A program made the position numbers and the translations under genes. A model generated the notes under the pieces. That model searched no databases. It saw only the letters and a program-made list of their open reading frames with translations, and had not been told where the DNA came from. From contig NC_090795.1 of assembly GCF_040054535.1 (NCBI RefSeq), positions 4,873,501 to 4,937,500 on the forward strand: 64,000 bases of DNA, written 5' to 3'. This stretch comes from Antennarius striatus (taxonomy: Eukaryota > Chordata > Actinopteri > Lophiiformes > Antennariidae). Shown piece by piece: positions 9,692 to 20,515 of this stretch; the stretch's first letter is position 1, and each line of letters opens with the position of its first letter.

Positions 9692-11842
9692 GTATACAGT
9701 TTTCTTGTGCTTTTTTTTTTTTTTACCCCACGGATTATAACTTTAGCTAATTTACAGAAAGTTTTAAAGAGATCTTAGAATAAATCTCTTGATAATTATC
9801 AGTGAGATTTAGGATGCTCAAAATGTTTTCAAGGACACTGTTAGGTAAACCTGAGAATATATTTGATTATATTTTCCTTCAACACTTGGGCCTTTGAATC
9901 CACGATCGCAAGTTTACTTCCTCATGAGGTTATCGGCCTGTGCTAAGGATTTTTAGGACAACACGTCTAACACGTTTAGTACACATACAGATGACTATAC
10001 AAATAAAAACATCTCGTATAGACTCACCTTTGGTTGGAAAATGAGTTCTGTGCATTTAGTCCTCAAATTGGTTTATTGCTTGATGAATAGAAAAAAATAA
10101 ACTTGTTTGTGATGTATACTCCTTACAATGTTTGACCACATAATGATGGATTAAATAAAGTTAAAATTTGCAGTCTTTCTGTATCAGTTGCTCTGCAGGC
10201 CTTAAAAAGGAAGAAGCGCTTTGAGCAGCAGCTCACCCAAATCGATGGAACACTCTCCACCATTGAGTTTCAGAGGGAAGCTTTGGAGAACTCGCACACC
10301 AACACAGAAGTCCTGAAGAACATGGGGTTTGCCTCCAAGGCCTTGAAGCAAGTCCATGAAAGCCTGTAAGTGCATTTACAGTACCTATAATCTATACATA
10401 TTCTCACATGAAAACTACCAAATGTGAATCTCTGATGTCCAAATCTTATATCTGTTGTTATTTTAAGTGGAAAGATATGATGTGAAATATATATATATAT
10501 CTATATATACAGATGTAAATATATATATTCTTGAAATAAAATAAATCTTTAAAGTAAATAAATAATGTGATCCAGAGTTTCCTGGGATGTTTAATTGTGT
10601 ATTATTCTCCTGTCTTCTTCAGCGACATCAACAAGATAGATGATATGATGGATGATATCACAGAGCAACAGGATGTGGCCAAAGAGATCAGCGAAGCCAT
10701 TTCCAGACCTTTTGGAGAAACATATGATGAGGTTAATGCCTTTCCCATGCCCCCCCTTAAGATCAGTTTGTTATGGTTTCATTTTTGTCACTGCATTTTT
10801 ATCAGTCTTTTTCCATTTGAATATGCTCTGGGCTTCCTGTGTGTCACCTGCTGATAATTTATCCAATGTTATTTTGGTATTGTAATGTGTTTGACACAAA
10901 TTTTTATTGTTTTTGTTTTTTCAGGATGAGTTGTTGGCAGAGTTGGAAGAGCTGGAACAGGAGGAGCTTGAGGACAACATGAAGACAATGGGTGGACTCC
11001 CCAGTGTGCCCACTGCCGCACTGCCTTCAACGCGGCCCAGTCAGCGGCATCGTATGCGCGAATGTAAGTGGAATACAGCAAGGACCAAATACATCAGAGT
11101 TTCAGAAATATGGAGTAACCGCATGCAATGAAGAGCAACAGGCAAATGTGAACTGAAGATGTTTAATCAATAACATAACACATTTATTTTTAGCTGTTTC
11201 TTCACTGTTGCTGATATATATACAGGGCTCGAAATTGCGACCATTTGGTCGCATATGCGGCCAAATTTTTATCAGTGCGACTATTAAATATATTTGGGAG
11301 CACCGGTGCGACTAGGGGAAAAAATCTGGTGAAACCGCGGTCCTGCCAGGAAACAATGAGAGCGCAGCTGCGGCTCTCCTGGGCAAGGGACAGAGGCGCG
11401 CGGAACGGAGATGGACAGAGCTGTCTCTATCGCTCTGTCACTGCCCTGCTTTTGGGTAGGTGCTCCTAAAGTCTTTGCTGGTGCTACTAACTTCTAAATT
11501 TTGGGAGCACCAGTGCTACCAAGAAAAAAAGTTAATTTCGAGCCCTGATACCAACAGTCACAGTGTGTTTCAGACCTCTGAGCATTACACAAAATGGATA
11601 TGTTCACATGGATTCTTTCATCATTTAGTTTGAGTAGTATTTCTTTATTTTAACATTAATTTTAGTATATTCTATTCTATACATTTTAATGTGATATCTC
11701 TTCCCTTAGGGGATAAATATTTACCACAGGGATCTTTGAATGTACAGTACATCTTACTGTGTCTTGTCTGTTTTACACAGCATACAAGAAACGGGCTGAA
11801 GAAGATGATGACGTACGTATGCTGGCATCTTGGGCAACTTAA
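9475..11842 (+). CDS. chmp4c: Charged multivesicular body protein 4C (ESCRT-III)
   Basis: CHMP4 proteins are the main filament subunits of ESCRT-III, acting in multivesicular body formation, cytokinetic abscission and membrane repair; CHMP4C delays abscission under the Aurora B checkpoint. Five plus-strand exons: 9475-9691, 10188-10365, 10623-10731, 10925-11063 and 11781-11842. They total 705 nt (234 aa plus stop; human CHMP4C is 233). The start MSKIAEFFK is the membrane-inserting N-terminus, followed by an eight-serine run (11-18). The Snf7 core includes RETEEMLTKKQ, then ALKALKRKKRFE-like ALQALKRKKRFE, LTQIDGTLSTIE and NMGFASKALK. The tail ends DDVRMLASWAT, matching the ALIX-binding C-terminus. 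Assignment to 4C rather than 4B rests on length and on the zfand1 neighbour. Intron 4 carries a MITE. Confidence 0.93.
10188..10365 (+). CDS. chmp4c: chmp4c exon 2
   Basis: I chose the acceptor 'gtatcag' at 10187, not the CAG at 10198, because it restores ALQALKRKKRFEQQLTQID in phase. The exon ends within VHESL at GTAAGT. Confidence 0.92.
10623..10731 (+). CDS. chmp4c: chmp4c exon 3
   Basis: Reads DINKIDDMMDDITEQQ and EISEAISRPFGE, ending TYDE at a GTTAAT donor, phase 0. Confidence 0.92.
10925..11063 (+). CDS. chmp4c: chmp4c exon 4
   Basis: Reads DELLAELEELEQEELEDN, then a Pro/Ser/Arg linker ending RHRMRE at GTAAGT, phase 1. Confidence 0.92.
11223..11547. mobile_element. Non-autonomous DNA transposon (MITE) in chmp4c intron 4
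   Basis: 325 bp bounded by perfect 14-bp terminal inverted repeats, CAGGGCTCGAAATT at the left and its complement at the right. The interior contains repeated 'gggagcaccggtgc'-like segments and no intact transposase. The flanks share only ATA, so no 8-bp hAT-type duplication can be confirmed and the superfamily is open. Confidence 0.75.
11781..11842 (+). CDS. chmp4c: chmp4c exon 5 (stop)
   Basis: Completes a Ser codon and reads YKKRAEEDDDVRMLASWAT before the TAA at 11840-11842. This is the conserved ALIX-binding end of CHMP4 proteins. Confidence 0.93.
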
Positions 11843-12222
11843 AAGAAACCTCACCTTGAGAAAAAAAATTGTAGAAAGTTTCATATGTTGTCTAAGGTTT
11901 TTGTATTAATTTTGAAGGTTTTTAAGGGAAAATGAAGTTCATGATACTCCTAAATAGCTATTTGCTTCTTTACATGCAATAATAATTTACAGGTTCTATT
12001 TATCACAAAAATAAAGTCTGAAATTTAAGGAAATTAACAAATTATATTTGAGATTTCTGTTTCTTTCATCTTTTGTCTTTGTTTGCTGTAATTATTCTTA
12101 TTAGACCTTACAAAATGCACTACAGTATAGGACTTACATCACTGACCTCAGAGCTGAATATCCGTGTTTGTGAAGTCTGATACTGCATTAATGTTGTACA
12201 TAGTACATTATATTGCGTTATC

Positions 12223-12228
12223 AATAAA
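12223..12228 (+). terminator. chmp4c: chmp4c polyadenylation signal
   Basis: AATAAA about 380 nt after the stop codon. The next gene's start codon lies only about 300 nt further on. Confidence 0.65.
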
Positions 12229-12531
12229 ACTCCCTGCATAATAGTGCTTCCTCTCATATTTTATTTTGTTCTGGTGAATTGAATGGTTTGTTGTTGTGTT
12301 GGTGATTTTTTTTTTTTAAGGAAATTGATTGTAGTGTTTCTCATTTTAAATTCTAAAATGGAACATCATCCAGTGGTTTACGTCATCCACTCGCATCAAA
12401 TTTTTATTTTGAAAGGTCCAGCCGGAAACAACGTCATCATATCCCTATTAGCTTGTCACCGGTCTTCATGTAGGAGGAAGTGCACGAACTAGCAACAAAA
12501 CGACGACCGTCCCTTTCCAAGAACGCAGAGT

Positions 12532-12562
12532 ATGGCATCTAATAGACAACCACAGACGGAAG
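12532..12562 (+). CDS. GIMAP exon 1
   Basis: Short first coding exon, MASNRQPQTE, ending in phase 1 at GTGAGA. Joined to the main exon it makes Ala. An ATG at 14003 is in the same frame but lies inside the acceptor tract, so this upstream start is preferred. Confidence 0.75.
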
Positions 12563-14788
12563 GTGAGACTGTAAATGTAGTTTTACTTTGAATATATTGA
12601 CGGTAACTTTTGAGTTGTTGAACAAACATGGGGAGTTTCCAGAGCTAATAGAAGTAGCGCTTAGTTCAGATGCTTACAGATATTTCCTTCGTTAACTCAG
12701 GATGTGACACGTATGATAAATATGATACTGGGAGAACAAGAGAAGGTCAGCAATGGTTTTTTACTTTAATTTTCCTTGTTATTACTTGTAATTACGTATC
12801 ATTCAAATACGTGAATACGACGGGGGTTTACATTAATCATTATTAAGTAATTCTCACTACCTGCGTACTTTACGAAATGTTCCGGAAGGGACACTCCTTG
12901 TGTTGACCTAGTCTATATGTTTACTTTATCTTAAAGTTTGTAGAGAATGGATTATCTCTCAGAATACTGCTTTAATCTAGTTTTTACATAAGTGGCTTTA
13001 ATGAGTTTATTAAATAGACTACTCATAAGAATTTGTTTCCGCATGAATTCCCCCTCTGGGACAAGAGGACCAAGATACTGCCTTTTGCTTGCGGCCTCCC
13101 TATGGAGTTGGTGTGGTGAATGCTCACCGTTCACTTCCCATTCACTGCCTTTCTTCAACACCCAGCATCGAGATCATCAAAATTTGTGGCGTTTCAGAAC
13201 CACTTTTAAGTCGCTAATCGTGGCCACTACTGAATGATTGGCCTGGACAAGTCAAATCAAGAAAAAACTGTTTATGATAAGCTTTGACCCCCACGACGTA
13301 TGCTGGTGCCGTGCTGATGCGTAACAGAGAGTGACAGTGTGACATTCAGAGATTGTGCCAATCTAATCAATGCTGGTAGGGGACAAACCAGTTAATGATA
13401 ATGTGAAATGTGTATTCTGTTTGGGTTGGCTTTAGTTGATGAGTTGGATTTCAGATGAGGTTTCCTGGGATATAACTCTGAAACTGTTGAATTTTTTTTC
13501 TAGAAACTTCATCTACACGTCTCCCATGTGCTGGAAGACGAGCTTTTTGATACACGCTATTTAGAATGTTTTGCATATTTGTAAAATATAACTTTTTTAA
13601 AAAACATTTAAGAGTTAGAGGAAGAGAAAGTGCAATATTTTTTTACTTGCCTATAACATGAACTGACATGGGACATTTGCAAATGTGGTGCATTTTCAAA
13701 TTCCTTCAGAGTGTCTGAATGTTATTTTTAATGAAAAGAATTTAGATAATTTATGTGGATCTTAGTGAACATACATAATGAACATATAATAATAATAATA
13801 ATAATAATAATAGATATCACATGCATGTTTAATATTTTTTGTCTTGCCCTGCATCGATGTATGTAAGTTGTATAAGGGCTGTAAATGGCTGACTATGTAA
13901 AACTAGACAGAAAATATTTGTAGTGTATAATCTAGCTACAAATAAATCAAGATTGTTTGAAACTCTTGCATCGAATACCAATATTGAACTGTTTATGTAA
14001 ATTTGACATCCACAGCCGGGAATGCTCCTGAACCAGACGATGAGACCAGAAAGTCAACAACTGTTGCCAGGCAGCGCTTGCCAGAATTTCGCCTGGTGAT
14101 GCTTGGATGGAGGTGGCCAGGGAAGAGCCTAACTGGAAATACTATCATAGGAAGGGAGGAGTTTCGCTTGGAGCGAGCAGCTGAGTTCTGTGTGAAGAGA
14201 CAGGCGGAGGTAGAGGGGAGACAAGTGACCGTGGTGGACACTCCAGGCTGGTTCTCTGCCCAGGATACCCCGCTGTCCTACAAGCAGGAGATAGTGAGGG
14301 GAGCATCTCTTTGTCCTCCTGGTCCACATGCATTTTTGCTTGTAATCCCTGTAGGCATGTTCACAGAGGTGGACCGTGCTCGCATTGAAGAACATGTGAG
14401 TCTCTTTGGTGAGCGTGTGTGGAGGCACACAATTGTGGTTTTCAGCTGGGCGGAAGTATTAAGAACTATTTCAATTGAGAGGTACATTCGCCGGGAGGGC
14501 AAGGAGCTTCAGTGGGTGGTGGAAAAGTGTAAGCGCAGGTATTTTGTTATCAACAACAGCATATTCGAAGAGCATCCCCAGGTGGAACGCTTATTGGAGA
14601 GCGTGGAAAAGTTGGTGGCAGAGGAGGGGAGCTTCTACAATCCAGAGGAAGTGGAGAAAGAGAACAAACCGCTGGATGATGTCCAGAATACAACTAGAGA
14701 TGTGCGAGAGCTGGGGGCAAGGCCCAAGCAGGGCTCTGGGCTGGGATTGTCCAACGGCGTGGCAGTTGAGGCAATTTCCAGTGAGTGA
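12532..14788 (+). CDS. GTPase of immunity-associated protein family (GIMAP/AIG1)
   Basis: AIG1-type GTPases act in lymphocyte survival and immune responses and are often expanded in fish. Exon 1 is 12532-12562 (MASNRQPQTE), followed by a probable 45-nt exon at 12701-12745, then the main exon 14016-14788. All are phase 1/phase 1, giving 282 aa with the small exon or 267 without it. Motifs: P-loop GWRWPGKS (fits GxxxxGKS but lacks the usual KTG[AV]GKS wording), G3 DTPG (in VVDTPGWFS), the IMAP box around PPGPHAFLLVIPVG, and KELQWVVEKC then YFVINN. The usual G4 T/NKxD is replaced by SWAE in VVFSWAEVL. No membrane segment or NLR part is visible. The individual family member cannot be named. It lies tandem to chmp4c. 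Confidence 0.85.
12701..12745 (+). CDS. Probable GIMAP cassette exon
   Basis: 45 nt bounded by a good acceptor (pyrimidine-rich, 'gttaactcag') and the donor GTCAGC. It is open in the needed frame and phase-symmetric (1/1), adding 15 residues (CDTYDKYDTGRTRE plus the junction Gly). It can be included or skipped without changing frame. There is no homology support, only splice and phase evidence. Confidence 0.5.
13787..13812 (+). repeat. (AAT)n microsatellite in GIMAP intron
   Basis: About eight AAT units, 200 nt upstream of the main GIMAP exon. Confidence 0.85.
14016..14788 (+). CDS. GIMAP main exon (AIG1 GTPase domain)
   Basis: Encodes the whole AIG1 domain and a hydrophilic tail (NPEEVEKENKPLDD and onward), ending ISSE-stop. 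A strong GTGAGT donor at 14781 overlaps the last codons. Confidence 0.88.
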
Positions 14789-17661
14789 TGTACTTTACTT
14801 TGTTGATGAGAACATGAAAGTAAATTTTAGAATCTAAATTTCTGTTTATTAACTATAGATTAAACTGGACTTGTAGGAAAAGAAACCTCTCCGGTGAGAT
14901 GCTAAATGCCTTCAAGTTTTTCCTATGACGCATATCATAGTGACTTTCCCAACACTTTTTACATCTACCCTTTGTTAGTTATGAGATGCAAACCAAAAAA
15001 CAGAACAAAGCATGATTGTAGTAGTAATATTATTCACGTTAGTTAAGCTTTTCTCAACAGAGTATAATTCTAACAGACTGTTTTTGTTGTAGATTAAGAC
15101 TGATGGAACCTCAAAGCCACAACATGGAGGATGTCTGACGTCCTGCGCTGACAGCGAGCAGCAGCAGTTTTGACAAGAACAAAAAAAAATGGTAGATGGC
15201 AGGAATGTTACTGAACATACAAAGTGGTGTGATTTATTTTATTTATTTTTCCAGATCTGTGTTTTAGTTTGTTCGCATTCTTTATGATTCAGTATCTTCT
15301 CACTGTGATTGTATGGGAAATCTTTACCAGCTAAGCCTTTTCATGGTAATGCTGTCCAAAGATTTAAACTTCTCTGTTTCATCATTTAATGAAAAGCTGA
15401 GAGGCAAATGTCCCATGTGAGTGTGTGTGTGATAGGAACTTTTTAATTTAATCTAAAACAAATAAGTACTAGCTGTTATACAGGTAGCCAGCATTATTGT
15501 TACACAGTAGTTCATTTCATCAGGGCAGATACCAACATCAGAACTGCACTATCACTTTTTAAACTGTTTCAATAATTGCTTTATTTAACTCTCCCCATTT
15601 GCTGTGACCAAACTCAAAATGTTCTCATATTATAATGTGTGTTCCTCTCAGTGTGCACTTCTAAACCAGTTATTGACTTGTCTATTTGTGTTGCCTTTAA
15701 GAATTAGATTTGTGTTTTCTTTACAGGGATTTTTTTTGTGTGGACATTAATATCACTTTAACAGAGGGATACATTTGAGGCAAACTGAGTACCAAGTGCT
15801 GTTTATTGTCCTGTTCAAATATTCTCTATATTATCTGCCCATTGATAAAACCAATTTTTTAAATATTTATATAATATTTATATAAATATTTTTTAACAGA
15901 TTTGGTAGTTTGAAAATATCTTACTGTTTTATTTTTTGACATAAAAAATCCTTTGGCACGTTGTAGTAGAACATGCCTCTAATGAGGTGCAATATCCAAC
16001 TGGATTTTTATCAGCTAGCTTTTTATGTCAGGTCCTTTCCAGTTTCTGGTTTGATCCGTACTTTTATCCTTGATACATTTTTTAAAAATTCATAAAATCC
16101 TTGCAATATAAATGTTTTTGAATCTGTTCTATACAGGCATGTATTCTGCCTTGGAGCAGCTTCTAAGATTCTTCACATTCATTTGATACCTCCTTAGAGT
16201 GCACTTTTACTACTTTCTTTCAGTTAACAAATTTCTTGCTGTCTGCAGGAGCAGATTTAATTGAATACATAATCCTGGTGTTTGTGGCAGCTGCCTCTAT
16301 GAGCCATGAGAGGCTTCTGGGGTTGTAGACAGGTCAGGATGAGCGGAGTCCAAAATTTCCATCCAGGAAATGGCATTGTGATGCTTATTGAAGTACCTTC
16401 CTATACAACTATGATGCACTATAGATAAAGCTCTGAGACGTTTGACTGATCAAATGCTTCTTGTCTTGCAAAAAGCCCTTAAATTTAGTCATAAAATAAT
16501 TTTTGGTTGAATTTTTATGGGATTTTGGCATTTTTCAAATGACCTGAGATGAGTTTTATGACCACTAGTCCAGCGTTTGCTCAAGTCAGTTCTTGTTTTG
16601 TTTGTGAACACAAGCAAGGATGTGCATGCACGGAAGTGATTAGTATCCTACTACATTTTGTTTCACCTTTTTCTACATATGAACAATAGGATGATGCACA
16701 GGTGGATTCCAGGCCATTGTGACGTCAATGTTGTGTGTGGCGACAGGTGTATCAGAGCATATTTCTGACCACACCCACTTTTGATCTTGGCTACTGGTGA
16801 AATGAATTGAAAAAAATTATTAATTATTTAATTATTATTTTAAAAATACAGTGAAACGTGGTATCCTGCCCTTGTGCTGAGATGAGGACAACAGTGAATT
16901 TTTGCCTTGAACGTATCCCTCTAACGTAATTAACAAATTATATCTGTTTTAACCTGTTGGTGTGCATAACATGCTTTGTTCTTTTGTGTTTCAGTGTTGT
17001 GTGAATGTCACAAGTCAGTTGTCACTCTTGGGCCCCAGGACATTGCTGGTAGTTACTGTTGTAATCTAAACTTGACCCATTTACACTGCTACGCCTGAAT
17101 GCAGTCAGAGATGGTTAGTTTCAAACAACCGACTAACAGCCTGTTATCTTCTTCTCTCTATATAGCTCTGTTTCTTTAAAGCACTTGAATATTCTACCAG
17201 ACACACACCTTGTGTGTCTCTGTTCAGATGCTTTTGTTGACATTCAGAGCACAAGTAAGAGATGGGGAAACAGAGCTGCTGTCAAATATATTTTTAGATA
17301 CAGGTATTTGAGAAAAGAAATTTGAAAAACTCAGTTACAAACACTGCTCCACCCTGAAACAACTGAATAATTTATTCTGTAAATTTAGAAGAATTTGGGA
17401 CAATTTATGAGTCACAAAGATGACTGTCGGTACGCAACCTAACACAACCCCGTTGTGTAGCAGTGTTTGTGACAGCATGTAGGTCAAGTCTTAAGAAATG
17501 AATGAAGGAGTCATTTCTGTGCTTTCTGTGTTCCCTCTGTGTGCCTTTGACATGTCTTATTGGCTGACACCATTTACAGTTGATCTGCTTGTTAGGATGG
17601 AATGGATTTCACACGAACTGCACTATTTTATTTTTCTGTTTCTGCTCCAGATCTAAATAAA
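14789..17661 (+). other. Probable GIMAP 3' UTR
   Basis: No open frame or repeat stands out. AATAAA at 17656-17661 is a candidate polyadenylation signal, giving a 3' UTR of about 2.9 kb; earlier ends are possible. Twin acceptor-like sites ('tatag|attaa' at 14859 and 'tgtag|attaa' at 15093) face the donor at 14781. Confidence 0.4.
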
Positions 17662-18206
17662 AGTATATTTTAGAACTTGTCTGCTTTTTCCTTGATTATT
17701 TGACAGGTGGAATAGATTGGTATACTGTATGTAAGTCATAAACGTTCATGATTTAAAGAGACACAATTTAGGTTGCAGTTTTATTTTGGTATATAGGTCA
17801 GTAATTATCTACAGTATAAATTATAAATTTATTTAATGATCAATCAGGTGACTTCTGCAAACATTTTATGCAGAGTAAAGTAGGTTAAGATGAGCCTACA
17901 GCAGCAATTTCTCCAATGAATTTGTTGAATATTTCTTTGAAATGAAAATGCCTATGGATTGCGGGAATATTTTTGAAATAGCACGTTATATTTTTGTGAG
18001 ATGTTAATACACTCAATTAAAAAGATTTTAATTAAATCTATTAAATATTTTTATTAACAATGTAAATATACATTTATGTGAACTGTCAAATATAATTATT
18101 TCTGAAATGTTTTCAGATAGTTTGATTTAACTGGAAAACCGTGTGAAATATACATCTATTATCACAGATCCAACAAATCCAAGCAGTAAAACATCTCTTG
18201 ACAAGT

Positions 18207-18606
18207 TGTGACGGAGCGGTAGAGACACTCACCTGAGGATGCTGCGTTAGTCCGTATCCGGTTCAGGGGCCAAACGGAGCCACTACCTGGGGTGTGGCTT
18301 AAATCGCGTAAAGTGGGGCGCGGTCAGGCGAAAGGGAAAGGGAAAGTTGAGAGTTGAGAGTTGAGAGTTGGAAGTTGGAGTCAAGCGTTTTTGAATGTTT
18401 TGCATGATTGCCACTGGTAGTGTCAGTTTTCTCTGTATATACTTTAATTTTGTTGTTGCACTAGGTTTTTGGTTTTGGGAATTCTGATCTGCACTGTAAA
18501 TATTTTTTCACTGCTTGTTGGTGAAAAATAAAAACCCCACCAAAAACGGATCTTTTGCGGCTGCGCCATCAATTTTTCCCCCCACTACATTCACGAACCC
18601 GTGACA
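18207..18606 (+). mobile_element. LTR-like repeat (possible solo LTR)
   Basis: A 400-bp block of distinctly higher GC starts TGTGACGG and ends CCCGTGACA, the TG...CA form of an LTR. It has an internal AATAAA at 18527-18532 and a short 'gttgaga' tandem near 18346-18373. I could not find a matching 4-6 bp duplication in the flanks or any internal retrotransposon sequence, so the call is tentative. Confidence 0.35.
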
Positions 18607-18815
18607 TATAATATAATATTTAATAATTTAATAATATTTTTCCTTCAAAAGATTTTTTTTTTTAAAAAGTCAATTTAATTTGAGTTTGTTCTCCAGAGGA
18701 ATGACTAGCCTTAACTTTATTAGACGGTCTTGGTGTGTCAGCAAACACACTAGTTTCTCATTCCTACATAAATAAATCTGACGCCCGGCCATTTCACGTG
18801 TATTCTGTAGTTTGG

Positions 18816-18829
18816 CCACTAGGTGGCAG
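18816..18829 (+). promoter_or_regulatory. CTCF-like core motif
   Basis: CCACTAGGTGGCAG matches the CTCF core consensus CCASYAGRKGGCRS at all 14 positions. It sits between the tail-to-tail GIMAP and plxdc2 genes, a plausible boundary position. Binding is not shown. Confidence 0.45.
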
Positions 18830-19414
18830 TAAAACGTCACTGATGCAACAGAAGGCGTTGCCATCATTCTCAGCACTAGTATGACCTTGCAAACACTGGA
18901 TTCCTCTGCCCCCTTCAAAAACCTTCCACTGTCTGTTCCTGCAGACCTCCTTCTCCCCTTATGTCCCGGTCACCTTCCTTCTCGTTGCCACAATGCGAAC
19001 ACACTTTTCCAGCCACTTGATGATGTTTTCCTTGGACTTGGACTCTCAATCATTCTTGGCAGACAGTCTTTCTTGTGCTGTTACTCCCTTGCAGCTGGAA
19101 GAACAGGTCATTTATTCATTTCCATTTTTCTTGTAGTGTATCCACTCAGCCCTGCCGTGCATTAAAACTTGACAGCTTCGAGAGCTTCACTTGTCATCTT
19201 GACATTTGTCGAAGCTTGTTTTGTTCCTTTGCGGTCTTCTGTTCTGTTTTGTTAGTTGATTAACTTCTCTCCCAGTGTTGTGGATCGGTGTATCTTTCTT
19301 CCACATTTACTTGACCCTGAACAGGATTCAAGCTCTGACCTTCAATACCAAGGGCAACATACTGTATGTGCAACAAGAGAAACATTCAGAGGATGACTTT
19401 ATGTAACAACATTG

Positions 19415-19420
19415 TTTATT
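19415..19420 (-). terminator. plxdc2: Candidate plxdc2 polyadenylation signal
   Basis: AATAAA on the minus strand, about 3.3 kb past the plxdc2 stop. The gene is known for long 3' UTRs, but closer signals exist in this AT-rich stretch, so this is one candidate only. Confidence 0.3.
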
Positions 19421-19882
19421 ATTTCAAATGTATTTAAAACAACAGCAGTTACAGAAATTACAGACAGCTATGATGCTGTGTCTGATGGCGCGCTATGGAG
19501 TATGATGATAAGATAAAAACAAGGTCACATTTCCTGTTTCATACACTGAGCTCTGACGTACGTCATATCCGATTGCCTTTGAATCCAACTCATAAGTCAG
19601 AGGTGAGAAAAGTAAAATCACACAGCAGTGGCAAACACACACAAACCCTACCACCACCACCGCCCTGCTGCTTATCGTCATCTAAAATAAAGTTGCAGAA
19701 AAAGTGAGTGATTAGTGGAGTCCAGAAAAGCGAGTGAAGACAACTTCCAAGTGTAGGACACCTTTTTCTCTGACTGCTGTGACTGTTTTATTTTAAACAC
19801 TTGCAGTTTCAGGAGTTGGCGTGCAACACATGAGCGCTACAAGCACTTACAATGAGTAGTAGTAAAAAAAATCTATTTATAT

Positions 19883-20515
19883 CAGAGCTTTGAACCGGTT
19901 CATGGAACGAAAACGAAAACTGAAAACTTTTGGTATTTTGGCTGGAACGAAAACGAAACCGAAACCGAAAACTTTATATTTTTTAATGTTCTGGAACAGA
20001 ATAGTAACAGAAAATAATTGTAAACCGGTTAATACCGGGGGTTTTTTGAGCTATGGGAGAAGAACTATGAAGATCTGTTGTTCAGCAATAAATGACATGG
20101 TGGAAGTTATTCTTGTCTTATTTCATGTAGTGTCTAAGTAGGAGACGTATTTAAATTAAAAAAAATACACCGACATTATTTTTTAAATATGGTTTTATTT
20201 ATTTCTTTATTTAATAAGTCTGTGCTTAATCCTTCGAAGTCCTCATCTTCGGTCTGTATTGAATAACTCGGCAATTTCACTATCGCTGATAGTGAAATGA
20301 CGTCATTGTCGGGGGTCTTTAGCCAATCAAATGTGGTTAACACCTACATATTTATATTTACAAGGAATGTTATTAACCGGTTCAGGAACTTTGTTTTTTT
20401 GTTCTAACCGGTTCAGGAACGTCAGTTTATGGGTGGAACACAAAACCGGAAACGTTATAATTCCGTTTCTGTTCGGAACGAACCGATTGGCAAAAAATTC
20501 TGGTTCAAAGCCCTG
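19883..20515. mobile_element. hAT-type MITE with target-site duplication
   Basis: A 633-bp element begins CAGAGCTTTGAACCGGTT and ends TCTGGTTCAAAGCCCTG, imperfect inverted termini. It is flanked by 8-mers atttatat (19875-19882) and atttgtat (20516-20523), matching at 7 of 8, which fits the hAT 8-bp duplication. The interior repeats 'gaacgaaaacgaaac' and 'aaccggttcaggaac' units, partly as inverted copies. No transposase is encoded. Confidence 0.8.

Larger units (their letters stand above)
17662..19414. other. Intergenic spacer between GIMAP and plxdc2
   Basis: Apart from the LTR-like block and CTCF-like motif listed separately, this is AT-rich sequence with only short chance frames. Confidence 0.45.
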
